A stretch of 64,000 nucleotides of DNA from Actinomyces sp. (GTDB lineage: Bacteria > Actinomycetota > Actinomycetes > Actinomycetales > Actinomycetaceae). Location of the stretch: NCBI GenBank assembly GCA_022649165.1, contig JALCNR010000002.1, positions 276,833 to 340,832 of the forward strand, in the 5' to 3' direction. The notes beneath the pieces were generated by a model. That model was not told where the DNA came from and ran no database searches. It saw nothing but the letters and a program-made list of their open reading frames with translations. Position numbers and translations under genes: made by a program. Positions 46,054 to 55,626 of this stretch are shown one piece after another (positions within the stretch are counted from its first letter, which is position 1; each line of letters opens with the position of its first letter).

Positions 46054-47724
46054 ATGTCCTCTCCCATCAAGCGCGTCATATGGCCCGCCGCCCTCCTGAG
46101 CGCGTGTCTCGCCTTCGGCGCCCTTGCGCCGGCGTGGGCGGATGACGCCCCGCAGGATCCCGGTCCCGACGTTTGTTCCTTGGAGTGTGCGGCCTCCGAC
46201 ATCGCACCCGGTCACCCGACGATCAACGGATCGGGGAAGGTCGGAGAATCCCTCATCGCCGATGCGGGCACATGGGGGCCCGAGAATGCCGACGTCCAGC
46301 TGACATACCAATGGTTGGCGAACGGCCTTCCAATCCCGGGCGCTGTCGCGAAGGCGTATGTCCTCTCCGCGGACCTTCTGGGTTCCGCAGTGGGCGTCCG
46401 GGTGACAGGTACAGCCATCGGATACGAGTCGGCGAGCGTCGTCAGTGACGCGATCACCGTACTCCCAGGTACGTTGGGAACCGGCACACCGACAATCACT
46501 GGTTCCCCAGCTGCTGGCTCCATGCTGAGCGTCGACCCCGGCACCTGGGAACCGAGTAACGTCGGGTTCACCTTTCAGTGGATGCATGGAGGGACACCGA
46601 TCCCTGGCGCGACAGCATCGACTTACACCGTGACAGCAGCGGACCGCGGGCAGAAGATCAACGTCGTCGTCACCGGAACACTCGATGGGTACGAGAGCGC
46701 GGCAGTGACGTCCACCGCGGTGAGCGTGCTTCGCGCTTTCACGAGAGCCCCCGCGCCCAAGATCTCTGGAACGGCGAAGTCAGGGAAGACTCTTACCGCT
46801 GCAAGAGGCACGTGGGCGCCCACCGCGACCTCGGTCGTCTACCAATGGTACCGGAACGGAAAGGCCATTAAGGGAGCGACGAAGGCGACGTACAAACTCG
46901 TCGCCTCCGACGGCGGCACGAAGATCACCGTGACCACGACCGCAACACGGTCGGGATACCAGCAGACGACAAAGACATCCGCGGCAGTGTCCGTCCCCCT
47001 CAACGCATTCTCCAAGACGGCCACGCCCAAGATCTCGGGAACCGCGAAGGCGGGCGCCACACTCAAGGCGTCGAAGGGCACGTGGTCGCCAACTCCAATG
47101 ACCCTCACCTACCAGTGGTACCGCAATGGAAAGGCCATCACGGGCGCCACGAAGCCCACCTACAAGCTGACCTCCGCCGACCGAGGGAAGAAGATCACCG
47201 TCAAGGTCACCGGGCAACGAACTGGGTACAAGTTGGCGGCCAAGACTTCGAAGGCAGTCGTCGTCGCCACGGTATTTTCCCGGCAACCGACACCGTCGAT
47301 CAGCGGGACCACCTATGTCGGCCGCACTGTCAAAACGACGGTGGGAACCTGGTCGCCGAAACCGACAACGTTCACCTACCAGTGGTACCGCAATGGAAAG
47401 GCCATCACGGGCGCCACGAAGTCCACCTACAAGCTGGCCTCCGCCGACCGAGGGAAGAAGATCACCGTCAAGGTCACGGCGAAGCGGAGCGGGTATGAAT
47501 CCGCCTCGAAGACGTCGAAAGCCGTCACACCAAAGTACGCGCCGACCAGGGCCAACCCACTTGCCGGTGGAAACTGTCCGAAGGCATTCCCGATCAAGGG
47601 GAATGCGAATAGCATGATCTACCACATGCCCGGTCAGCGATTCTATGCGGTCACCAAGGCCGAGGACTGCTTCAGTACTCAGGCGGCTGCGAAGGCCGCG
47701 GGATACCGCAAGGCCAAGGTCTGA
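46054..47724 (+). CDS. Secreted Ig-like-repeat surface protein with C-terminal sunset-type domain
   Basis: 556 residues. Signal peptide ([10 protein letters not shown], cleavage near 29/30), five tandem Ig-like repeats of about 89-91 residues (each with G-T-W, Y-Q-W, I-x-G-A-T-x-x-T-Y and a final G-Y-x-x-x), and a C-terminal module of about 50 residues with two Cys (G-N-C-P-K, E-D-C-F), I-K-G-N and M-P-G-Q-R-F-Y, as in the sunset domain. Late repeats are Lys-rich (pI high), unlike repeats 1-2. Adhesin or wall-binding role is inferred. GAGG lies 8 nt before the ATG. Confidence 0.85.
   Translation: MSSPIKRVIWPAALLSACLAFGALAPAWADDAPQDPGPDVCSLECAASDIAPGHPTINGSGKVGESLIADAGTWGPENADVQLTYQWLANGLPIPGAVAKAYVLSADLLGSAVGVRVTGTAIGYESASVVSDAITVLPGTLGTGTPTITGSPAAGSMLSVDPGTWEPSNVGFTFQWMHGGTPIPGATASTYTVTAADRGQKINVVVTGTLDGYESAAVTSTAVSVLRAFTRAPAPKISGTAKSGKTLTAARGTWAPTATSVVYQWYRNGKAIKGATKATYKLVASDGGTKITVTTTATRSGYQQTTKTSAAVSVPLNAFSKTATPKISGTAKAGATLKASKGTWSPTPMTLTYQWYRNGKAITGATKPTYKLTSADRGKKITVKVTGQRTGYKLAAKTSKAVVVATVFSRQPTPSISGTTYVGRTVKTTVGTWSPKPTTFTYQWYRNGKAITGATKSTYKLASADRGKKITVKVTAKRSGYESASKTSKAVTPKYAPTRANPLAGGNCPKAFPIKGNANSMIYHMPGQRFYAVTKAEDCFSTQAAAKAAGYRKAKV
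47106..47210 (+). repeat. Near-identical 105-bp direct repeat, copy 1
   Basis: Within Ig repeat 4. It differs from copy 2 at two positions only, 267 bp (89 codons) apart, so recombination would remove or add exactly one repeat in frame. Confidence 0.9.
47373..47477 (+). repeat. Near-identical 105-bp direct repeat, copy 2
   Basis: Within Ig repeat 5; partner of 47106-47210. Confidence 0.9.
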
Positions 47725-47869
47725 GATCGCGGCCGGGACCCTGCGATGGCGATCGGTCCGGTTCCGGTCGCTCACCGACCCGGGATCGCTAGCGTCTTCG
47801 GTAGTCTGTGACAGGTGCGACCGATCCATCACCGGCCGCGGGGATGAGTTCGAGAAGGGGATCGTGGGA

Positions 47870-49090
47870 ATGCGGATTGTGGTCGCGGGTGTGGGGTATG
47901 TGGGGTTGTCGTTGTCGGTGTTGTTGGCTCAGCACAATGCGGTGACGGCGGTGGATGTGGTGGAGGAGAAGGTGGAGTTGATCAACTCACGCCGCTCCCC
48001 CATCCGTGATGTTGAGATCGAGGACTACCTGGCCCACCGCGACCTGGACCTGACAGCCACCACCGATGGGGCCAGCGCCTATCGTGAAGCGGACCTGGTC
48101 GTCATCGCCACGCCCACCAACTATGACCCCACGAAGGACTTCTTCGACACCAGCCTCGTCGAAGATGTCATCGACCTCGTGGTCTCGGTGAACCCGGGGG
48201 TGGTCATGGTCATCAAGTCCACCGTCCCCGTGGGCTACACCCAAGGACTCACCGAGCGCTACCCGAAGGCGCGGTTCTTGTTCTCCCCGGAGTTCCTGCG
48301 AGAAGGCCACGCCCTGTCCGACAATCTCCACCCCTCCCGCATCATCGTCGGCATCCCCACCCACACCCCCCACCACGAAGAACTGGAAGAGGCTGCCGAC
48401 ACCTTCGCCCACCTCCTGGCCGAAGGCGCACAAGACACCGACATCCCCACCCTGCTCATGGCCTCCACCGAGGCCGAGGCCGTCAAACTGTTCGCCAACA
48501 CCTACCTCGCTCTGCGCGTGGCCTACTTCAACGAGTTGGACACCTACGCCGCCGTACGCCACTTGGACGCCTCCAAGATCATCCAGGGCGTCGGATACGA
48601 CCCGAGGATCGGCTCCCACTACAACAACCCGTCGTTTGGTTACGGAGGGTACTGCCTGCCCAAGGACACCAAGCAGCTGCTCGCCAACTACCAGGATGTC
48701 CCCCAGAACCTCATCGGCGCCATTGTGGACGCCAACCGCACCCGCAAGGACTTCGTCGCCACCGAACTTCTCCACCGCGCAGACCAGCTGCGCGCACAGG
48801 GTGTGGCCCAGCCCGTCATCGGCGTCTTCCGCCTGGCCATGAAGACCGGGTCCGACAACTTCCGCGCCTCCTCCATCCAAGGCGTCATGAAACGCATCAA
48901 AGCCAAAGGCATCCCCGTCATCGTCTTCGAACCCACCCTGGATGACCCCGACTTCTACGGCAGCGAAGTCACCCACGACCTCGAAGCGTTCAAGACCCGC
49001 AGCGACATCATCATCACCAACAGGTGGGACACCGAACTCGGCGACGTCGCCGACAAGGTCTACACCCGCGACCTCTTCAAACGAGACTGA
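47870..49090 (+). CDS. ugd: UDP-glucose 6-dehydrogenase
   Basis: 406 residues. Two NAD+-dependent oxidations of UDP-glucose to UDP-glucuronate, a precursor for surface polysaccharide. N-terminal Rossmann motif G-V-G-Y-V-G-L, substrate region E-F-L-R-E-G, catalytic Cys in G-G-Y-C-L-P-K-D-T and a C-terminal UDP-binding domain. The first 40 codons use G/T-ending codons (GTG, TTG, GGG), then the gene switches to C-ending codons, unlike its neighbours. TAGTCT (47802-47807) is a possible -10. It opens the polysaccharide region. Confidence 0.95.
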   Translation: MRIVVAGVGYVGLSLSVLLAQHNAVTAVDVVEEKVELINSRRSPIRDVEIEDYLAHRDLDLTATTDGASAYREADLVVIATPTNYDPTKDFFDTSLVEDVIDLVVSVNPGVVMVIKSTVPVGYTQGLTERYPKARFLFSPEFLREGHALSDNLHPSRIIVGIPTHTPHHEELEEAADTFAHLLAEGAQDTDIPTLLMASTEAEAVKLFANTYLALRVAYFNELDTYAAVRHLDASKIIQGVGYDPRIGSHYNNPSFGYGGYCLPKDTKQLLANYQDVPQNLIGAIVDANRTRKDFVATELLHRADQLRAQGVAQPVIGVFRLAMKTGSDNFRASSIQGVMKRIKAKGIPVIVFEPTLDDPDFYGSEVTHDLEAFKTRSDIIITNRWDTELGDVADKVYTRDLFKRD

Positions 49091-49107
49091 ACGGGGCGGC
49101 ACTGACC

Positions 49108-49153
49108 TCGGTGTCCCGCGTCAGCGTCGGCGGCGAAGGACTCGGGACACCGA
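49108..49153. terminator. Hairpin between converging ugd and pyruvyl transferase genes
   Basis: Inverted repeat TCGGTGTCCCG/CGGGACACCGA (49108-49118 and 49143-49153), 11-bp stem with a 24-nt loop. Its right arm ends three bases before the pyruvyl transferase stop codon. Confidence 0.5.
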
Positions 49154-49156
49154 AGC

Positions 49157-50395
49157 TCAGCGGACCGCCGCCAATGAGCGACCCGCCACCCGCCGAATGA
49201 CGCCGAATTGTTCCATAGCCGAGCTTCTCACCCCGGTATAGGCGCGGGTGACACGCTCACTCAACGAGTCGTGCTCATCAAGTGCACGATCAATGAGAGC
49301 GTCAACTCGCTCATCTGTCGCGTCACTCAGAGCCAGAGCGAAGTCGTTGAGGCCGAAGTCATCCAGCACTTCCCCATACTTGTGACTCCATCCGATGACG
49401 ACCGTCGGCACCCCTGTCGAGAGCGCCGAGACCATCGCGTGGAACCGCGCCGCCACCAGCACCCGGCACTTCGAGATCAGGTAGCGGAGTTCCTGAGGAC
49501 CCAGTTCCTGATCGACGAAGAGGACCTTATCCGGTGTCGAAACGCCCGCGTAGATCTCCCGGCATAGAGGCAGATCATTGTTGTGCGTCTTCTCTGTCCC
49601 CGTCCGGGCGCTGTGAGCGATGAGCAGCACGGGATGTCCCAGATCATCCGTAATGTGGTTGATCGTGCGGATCGAGTCCCCAATGTAGTCCCCGCCGTTC
49701 TTGGTCGCGGACTTCTGCAGGACCACGCTCGGGCAGAACCCTATGACGCCGCCGTCCGCGAAGAAGGACATGTCAACGCGACGTCGCGCGGATTCCTTCG
49801 CCTTCCCGTTCACATCGAGGGTGAACGCCATGTCCGCTCCTCGCGAGACGTTGGAAAGCCCAAGTCCTCGGAGATACTCAAACGTCTTGGCCCCCCGGGC
49901 AACGATGTGGGACATCCTCGGCAAGAGTGCCTGTGCTGCCGTCCTGTTCACCAGTTCCTCGAAGGGCCCCATCGCCTGAGCGGCCTTGACGATGGGCACC
50001 CTCAGAAACAGGGCAGGGAGAAGGGTGGCCACGTTGTAGATGATGAACTTTCCCCGACCGTCGACAAAGGTGATTCCCCCCTCGTCGAGCAAAACGTCGG
50101 CCTCGGCGATCGCACCGACCTCGGGGATCGCGTCCTCGATCTGCTCGCGAAACGGGGGCAGCAGACGGTGCACGAGTGAAGCACCGTTGATGACCACGCC
50201 GAGCCGAAGAGGGCTGGCGTCGAAGATCGAGACGTTCGGGTTGTCGTTCTGCTCCGCGTCACTGCGGGGATAGACGGTCAAGACATCGAAGTGAGCGCTC
50301 GGATCCAACTCCGAGAGGTGTTGGATCGAGCTCTCGAGCATCGCCGCGGCGCCCTTGTTGCCGGACAGGGCAGCACCGATGATCGCGTATCTCAC
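49157..50395 (-). CDS. Polysaccharide pyruvyl transferase family protein
   Basis: 412 residues. N-terminus Y-A-I-I-G-A-A-L-S-G-N-K-G-A-A-A-M and C-terminal signature A-A-R-F-H-A-M-V-S-A-L-S-T-G-V-P-T-V-V-I with S-H-K-Y, both typical of CsaB/WcaK-type enzymes that add pyruvate ketals to glycans. GTG start overlapping the stop of the flippase-like gene (GTGA). Acceptor sugar unknown. Confidence 0.88.
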   Translation of the reverse strand: MRYAIIGAALSGNKGAAAMLESSIQHLSELDPSAHFDVLTVYPRSDAEQNDNPNVSIFDASPLRLGVVINGASLVHRLLPPFREQIEDAIPEVGAIAEADVLLDEGGITFVDGRGKFIIYNVATLLPALFLRVPIVKAAQAMGPFEELVNRTAAQALLPRMSHIVARGAKTFEYLRGLGLSNVSRGADMAFTLDVNGKAKESARRRVDMSFFADGGVIGFCPSVVLQKSATKNGGDYIGDSIRTINHITDDLGHPVLLIAHSARTGTEKTHNNDLPLCREIYAGVSTPDKVLFVDQELGPQELRYLISKCRVLVAARFHAMVSALSTGVPTVVIGWSHKYGEVLDDFGLNDFALALSDATDERVDALIDRALDEHDSLSERVTRAYTGVRSSAMEQFGVIRRVAGRSLAAVR

Positions 50396-51381
50396 GATGG
50401 GTCTCCTTCTGCGAGCTGGGGGGTAGTGTCCGGAGGCATCTGTGGGTGTCGCTTGAAATAGGCGTTCAGGCCGAAGTAGACAGCCGCGACGACAACGTCG
50501 GCCAGGGTCGCCCACACGCGGGCTGCCAGGGAAATGACAATGGCCTCAGACGAGCTGATGTACGGGAGCGCCAGGAAGACGAACACCGACTCACGAACAC
50601 CGATTCCAGAGGGGACAGCGATGGCGAGGATACCGACCGCGCCAGCGATGATGTAGGCGCAGGCCAATGGCAAATAAGTCGAAGCCGGAGCATTGATCAT
50701 CGTCTTCGCGATGAGAACGACACCGGCCCCGTTGATAACGCGCGGAATCAGGTACCACAACTGGTACTTCAAGGAATCGCGCGACTCCAGGAAGTACTCG
50801 GAGGGAACCTCTCGCATGATCGTGTAGCGCGCCACGAAATTCGACATCCACGAGAACAATCGCTTGCTCGTGAGCCCGACCAGAGGAATCAGGGAGACCA
50901 GTGCGGCCAAGAATGCGTGGTTCCCGGAGAGGTCAAGCGTTCCTGTGAGCAGCAGGATGATTGTGGGCGGGACCATGGACCCCACCACGAGGAATACGTT
51001 CTCGTAGACGAACGTGAGTGTGACCAGGATCTGCGAGATTCCGTGCCCTTTCGCCCAGGCGACCTTGTTAACGATCGAGCCGACCTGGCCGGGCACATAC
51101 TTGAGCAGCCACGAGGAGCAATGTACGCGGATCGCTTCCAGGTTCGGAACGCGCTCACCTGACAGCTGCGAGACCATCCGCCCCCATAGGACACCGGAGA
51201 CGACGACCGCCAGCGCGAACACGACCACCGATCCGATGGTCCAGCCATTGACCGAGAAGTCGATGCTCTTGACTGCATCCAGGTTCCGGGAAAGCGTCCT
51301 CCAGAAGAAGTAGCCGACGACGACGACCAGGACAGTCGTCAGCAGGTTGCGAAGAGCCTTGTTACTTGGTCGGCGCATCAT
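50392..51381 (-). CDS. Lysylphosphatidylglycerol synthase TM region/UPF0104-like membrane protein
   Basis: 329 residues, about eight membrane segments, no soluble catalytic domain. Contains W-L-L-K-Y-V-P-G-Q-V-G and A-V-P-S-G-I-G-V-R-E-S-V, hallmarks of the AglD/LPG_synthase_TM family that often moves or modifies lipid-linked glycans in polysaccharide loci. Two adjacent ATGs (51381, 51378). The 5' end overlaps the nitroreductase-like gene by about 20 bp. Confidence 0.85.
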   Translation of the reverse strand: MMRRPSNKALRNLLTTVLVVVVGYFFWRTLSRNLDAVKSIDFSVNGWTIGSVVVFALAVVVSGVLWGRMVSQLSGERVPNLEAIRVHCSSWLLKYVPGQVGSIVNKVAWAKGHGISQILVTLTFVYENVFLVVGSMVPPTIILLLTGTLDLSGNHAFLAALVSLIPLVGLTSKRLFSWMSNFVARYTIMREVPSEYFLESRDSLKYQLWYLIPRVINGAGVVLIAKTMINAPASTYLPLACAYIIAGAVGILAIAVPSGIGVRESVFVFLALPYISSSEAIVISLAARVWATLADVVVAAVYFGLNAYFKRHPQMPPDTTPQLAEGDPS

Positions 51382-52465
51382 AGGTCCGAAGCACGTCCAC
51401 CGATTTCTTCACCGAACTGGGAATAAATCCGTCCGAGCGGGGATAGCCGATCGCCATCAGGTAAACGACGCGCTCGAAGGGCGCAAGCCCGAGTGTGCGC
51501 TGCATCTTGGCCTCCAGCAGCTCGAAATCTGGCCAGTTGATGATGGAGGAGGAAAGACCTTCCGTCTCGAGGGCGAGCATGAACTGCATGCCGGCGAGCG
51601 ACGCATCGATGTACGGAACATGACGATCGCGCGGGGAGAAGTAATAGTCGAGTCGACCAATCACGACCGCGAGAGTTGGAATCTGATGGGCGTAACCCCC
51701 AGCACCCTGAGCGATATTCGCAACCTTCTGGACGGTCTCCGGATCATCGAAGAAGCGGAACTCGAATGGTTCCCTGTTGCACGCAGTCGGCGCCTCGCGC
51801 GCGACGATCATCGCGCGATCCAGCAACTCGCGAGGAACTGGACGCGGCTCAAACCACCGCACTGAACGACGGCGTCTGGCCAGAGCCAGCAGCTGGTCAT
51901 AGGAGACGTCAGACTCGGAGACCTCGCTGTGTTCATAGGGAGAGAGGTGACGGTCGATCACAACATCGACGGGAGCCGAGACAGAACGATATCCCTCCAG
52001 CGCCCGCGCGATCACTGGGTCCGAGTGGTCGACCGCTTCGAAGTAGGCCTCCAGCACGTTGTGTGCCCACGTGAGTTCAGCTGGATCGATACCGCTGATC
52101 TGGTCCGTTCCTTTGACCGCTTCAAGGTAAAACTCGACGGTCTCCAGTATGTAGTCGCGCGCAAACACCGGCCGACGGGGCTCCATGACGAGTCCCTTCT
52201 CCAAACGGTGGACGTTTCGACGCAACTCCACGTGCGAGCGCCGCGGCTTGGTGAAATTCTTGTAATACGCTCTCCTACCTGCAAGAACCGCGTACTGCTC
52301 GCGATTGAAGGTCAGGAATCCGGGTAACGAGTAGATCGTGGCGCCAAGGCGGGATGACCCGCCGACATCAAGCACAGCGCGCGTCGCCGTCTCATACGTC
52401 TTGCGCACGGTGGGAATAGCCAACGCCTGTTTGGCAACGCGCTTGATCTTCTTGAAGACTGACAC
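51362..52465 (-). CDS. Nitroreductase-family protein of polysaccharide locus
   Basis: 367 residues. C-terminal FMN-type nitroreductase fold: R-R-R-R-S-V-R-W-F, A-R-E-A-P-T-A-C-N-R-E-P-F, M-A-I-G-Y-P. A 170-residue N-terminal extension includes R-R-N-V-H-R-L-E-K-G-L-V-M-E-P-R-R, a motif seen in nitroreductase-like proteins encoded next to pyruvyl transferases. The GTG at 52465 has AAAGGA 7 nt upstream. Translationally linked to the flippase-like and pyruvyl transferase genes, so a redox step in glycan modification is suspected but not established. Confidence 0.8.
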   Translation of the reverse strand: MSVFKKIKRVAKQALAIPTVRKTYETATRAVLDVGGSSRLGATIYSLPGFLTFNREQYAVLAGRRAYYKNFTKPRRSHVELRRNVHRLEKGLVMEPRRPVFARDYILETVEFYLEAVKGTDQISGIDPAELTWAHNVLEAYFEAVDHSDPVIARALEGYRSVSAPVDVVIDRHLSPYEHSEVSESDVSYDQLLALARRRRSVRWFEPRPVPRELLDRAMIVAREAPTACNREPFEFRFFDDPETVQKVANIAQGAGGYAHQIPTLAVVIGRLDYYFSPRDRHVPYIDASLAGMQFMLALETEGLSSSIINWPDFELLEAKMQRTLGLAPFERVVYLMAIGYPRSDGFIPSSVKKSVDVLRTYDAPTK

Positions 52466-52626
52466 CAACTTATCCTTTCGGTGCAGAACCACGGGCGGGA
52501 TCCGTCACAGCCGACGCGAGAGGTCGGCCGTCGATTCTCTCGGACCGGTTGCACTCCCGAGGACGACACGCCATGACTAGAGCCTAGCGTTCTCAGAGGA
52601 TCCGCATAGGACGGAAACCCCTTGGT

Positions 52627-54393
52627 CTACGAGTCACCCTGCATCGGGTCACTGCCTGGAACGAGACCGTCAGAGCTGCCAACCGCCTCCCCGTTGGAGA
52701 CAGACCGGAGGATCTCACCCGACAACGTGTCGTTGACTGTCCCGATCGGCGTCGTGATCGATCTGCCGTCAGGCCCCTGTGCATGTCCCGCCGCATCGCG
52801 CGAGTCAACGATCGGTCGGCGGGCGATCCTGGACAACATGAGAACCGCGAGCGCTGAGCTGACCACCCACGCCGCCGCACACACGTAAAAAAGCCCGACA
52901 CCGCCAGGAGGATCCCATACCGGATCTTGCCATGGGTAAGGCATGGCCTCGAAGCGGACGAACGGGACGGAGAACCCGAACCGGTATCGCCACATGTTGT
53001 AGATGAGAGAGTACACGCCCACACCCACGGTACAGATGACGACTACCCACCACAGCGACCTCATCCGCCGACTGCTGAGGGAACGTCCTTGGAGCGAAGG
53101 CGCGAGGAGCACGAGGCATGCAGCAAGGGGAGGAAGCCAGTACCGCCCCTGCCAGCCGAAGCCGCCAAGGTAACTCTCCACCGCGACGACAAGTGCCGAC
53201 CCAAGCACCACAATCCCGGCCACGCGCGGGCGAAGATCAGCACGCTTGCTCCCAGTCGCGAACGCCGCCAGGACGCCGGTTCCCACCAGCAACCACACAA
53301 ACAGCGCCGCAACCGGGATCTGCGTGTCCGCCCACCCGAGCAAGCCGAACCCCATCGTGATCAATGTGCCGAAACGCACAGCGATCGCGGCGACTTGTAC
53401 CCCGGGGGGAAGCGACTCCCACTCGGCAAGATCACCACTACTCGACTTCGTGTTCGTCCCCGTCGCCTGATAGACCAACCAGGCCAGAAGAAGCACGACA
53501 GCCACCCACAGGACCACTTGAGCGACAGCCGACAGGTACATGAGCGTCGGTCGTCGTCCCTTCACCGGGATGAGCAAGGTGAGAAGCAGCAGACCTGCCC
53601 ATGCGATGCCGAGCGGCCGTGACCATCCGCACGCGAGTACTGCAAACAGCAGGAGGACTTGGTGCAGGGGAGGGACTCTTCCAAGGTTGATGGCGTCGTG
53701 ACGAAGGACCACAACAACAGCCGCCAGAAGAATTGCAGCAGCGATCTCAAACCCATTCGGATTGATCGAGCTGAACAAAAAATGTGCGTTCGGAACGCAC
53801 GCGAGCATCATCACCGCCGTGACACCACGACCGTCGTATCGACGTGCCAGCATCCATCCGCCGACACCTATCATCAGATAGCACACAACACCCGATACCA
53901 GCCGAGCAAGGAAGAGCGTCGAAAATCCGCTCAGCCCCACTGCGAGTCCAGCCCGCATGGTAGATCCCGCAATGGCGTAGTACGCCATCGGATACTTGGC
54001 CATGTAGCTGGTCACCTCAAGGTCACCAGGAGCAGGCTCCAGAACGGCACATTCGGGACCGTACGGCTTCCCGCCGGCATAGCAACTCGGCTTTGAAAAC
54101 TGCTGCAGCTTATTCGGTACCGTAATTTCTGCAACAGTCTTTCCTCGCGCGTTCGTGTGCTCTTCCAAAGTCAAGGGCAAGACCTGGCCCGTGGCGACAC
54201 CCCACGCATACGAGATATGCGCGGGCTCATCAGGAGACGCCCCAACCGGAGATGCCGCTGACCAAGCGAAAGCCCCCGAAACCGCTGCCACGGCAATCAG
54301 ACACAGAGTCCACAGGCCCGGGAAGATCCGATGATGTCCCAATTTGCGAGGCACTACGCCACCTTTGGCCGTCCCGACGTCGAGGCTGCTCAC
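52627..54393 (-). CDS. DUF2142 / GT-C-like multi-pass membrane protein
   Basis: 588 residues with about 11-12 membrane segments. After TM1 comes S-P-D-E-P-A-H-I-S-Y-A-W, the acidic D-E-P-x-H loop of GT-C-like glycosyltransferases. Probably uses a polyprenyl-phosphate sugar outside the membrane. GTG start overlapping the GT2 stop (GTGA), suggesting the adjacent dolichol-phosphate-sugar-synthase-like GT2 makes its donor. Confidence 0.85.
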   Translation of the reverse strand: MSSLDVGTAKGGVVPRKLGHHRIFPGLWTLCLIAVAAVSGAFAWSAASPVGASPDEPAHISYAWGVATGQVLPLTLEEHTNARGKTVAEITVPNKLQQFSKPSCYAGGKPYGPECAVLEPAPGDLEVTSYMAKYPMAYYAIAGSTMRAGLAVGLSGFSTLFLARLVSGVVCYLMIGVGGWMLARRYDGRGVTAVMMLACVPNAHFLFSSINPNGFEIAAAILLAAVVVVLRHDAINLGRVPPLHQVLLLFAVLACGWSRPLGIAWAGLLLLTLLIPVKGRRPTLMYLSAVAQVVLWVAVVLLLAWLVYQATGTNTKSSSGDLAEWESLPPGVQVAAIAVRFGTLITMGFGLLGWADTQIPVAALFVWLLVGTGVLAAFATGSKRADLRPRVAGIVVLGSALVVAVESYLGGFGWQGRYWLPPLAACLVLLAPSLQGRSLSSRRMRSLWWVVVICTVGVGVYSLIYNMWRYRFGFSVPFVRFEAMPYPWQDPVWDPPGGVGLFYVCAAAWVVSSALAVLMLSRIARRPIVDSRDAAGHAQGPDGRSITTPIGTVNDTLSGEILRSVSNGEAVGSSDGLVPGSDPMQGDS

Positions 54394-55478
54394 CTGGAGC
54401 TCTCCTCCTCAATCGCGGACGTAACATTCAAATCCTCAATGCCGTTCAACGCCCGCTCAGGAACAGAAGTATGATTGTCGAAAGCACTTCCGTCCACGCC
54501 GAGCGCGCCAGGCACGACTGTATCCGCATCATTTCGCGGCGAATAGTACTCCAGGCGCTTGATCCGCTCCAGTGAGTCCTCCAAGAGAATTCTGTTCGTC
54601 CGTTGGAGATCCGCGATGACTAAGATCGCCAGGGCCAGCAATGCACCCACCGTCATCGATGAGCCGATAACCAGCGACTGAATATGTCCTTGGGATTCCC
54701 CCGAGGCTGCATAGATGAGGAAGCGAACCAGCGGAACGACGCCGACGACCCCCAAGATGAGGGCAATCCACCCGAGGATCACATAGGGCTTGAACATGAG
54801 ATACGATCTGACGATCGCGCTCGCCGATTTGAACATGTGCTGCCAGATGTTCTTAAAGAGCCTCGACTCTCGGGTCTTCGCATTAGTTGTCACTGGAACG
54901 GAGGCGATCCGAAGTCTCTTGTTGCCCGCCTGAATGATGGTCTCCATGCAGTAGGAGAACTGCGTGACCACATTCAGTTTGTACAAGGCTTCACGAGAAT
55001 AGGCGCGAAAACCTGACGCTGCATCGGGTAGGTCTGTCGCAGCCGCACGATTGACCACGTTGGATCCCACGCGCTGCATGATCTTCTTGAACGCCGAGAA
55101 CTCCTGGATCTTCGCCGTCTGCCGGTCGGCGATAGCAATGTCCGCCTCGCCACGAATCACCGGGCCAACCAGTTCCGGAATCATTTCCTGCGGGTACTGA
55201 TTGTCACCGTCGGTGTTGACGACAATATCCGCGCCGTGTGCCAATGCATAGTTCACACCATCGGTGAATGACTGCGCCAAGCCCATGTTACGGGCGTGAC
55301 GAACAAAGTGGTGAACCCCCAGACGACGCGCGACTTCCGCGGTTTCGTCCGTCGAGCCATCATCGATGATGAGGATCTGCACGTCTTCGACGCCCTCGAT
55401 CTCTCGCGGTATTGTGCTCAGCACGAGAGGAAGCGTCTTTTCCTCGTTCAGGCATGGGATCTGCACGAAGACACGCAC
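54390..55478 (-). CDS. GT2 glycosyltransferase with C-terminal membrane helices (polyprenyl-phosphate sugar synthase-like)
   Basis: 362 residues. V-R-V-F-V-Q-I-P-C-L-N-E-E-K-T-L, then I-I-D-D-G-S-T-D-E-T and the N-T-D-G-D-N-Q-Y catalytic loop, followed by A-A-S-G-F-R-A-Y-S-R, and two membrane segments near 245-270 and 280-300. Similar to GT2 enzymes that attach a sugar to polyprenyl phosphate. The GTG at 55478 is supported by GGAGG 7 nt upstream; the 16-codon longer frame has no SD. A serine/asparagine-rich tail is unusual. Confidence 0.88.
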   Translation of the reverse strand: MRVFVQIPCLNEEKTLPLVLSTIPREIEGVEDVQILIIDDGSTDETAEVARRLGVHHFVRHARNMGLAQSFTDGVNYALAHGADIVVNTDGDNQYPQEMIPELVGPVIRGEADIAIADRQTAKIQEFSAFKKIMQRVGSNVVNRAAATDLPDAASGFRAYSREALYKLNVVTQFSYCMETIIQAGNKRLRIASVPVTTNAKTRESRLFKNIWQHMFKSASAIVRSYLMFKPYVILGWIALILGVVGVVPLVRFLIYAASGESQGHIQSLVIGSSMTVGALLALAILVIADLQRTNRILLEDSLERIKRLEYYSPRNDADTVVPGALGVDGSAFDNHTSVPERALNGIEDLNVTSAIEEESSR

Positions 55479-55626
55479 GAGTTGTCCTCCAGTTGCATCA
55501 CGGTCGTGGGCACGCGCGCCAGACACGCGCGCTGCAACAGTCTACGACACTGCGAGCAGGTGCCCTGACTCGTGCCCGGCGTCACAAGTCAGGAAGGTCA
55601 AACTGGATCGTTCGCGTAGGAAACGT

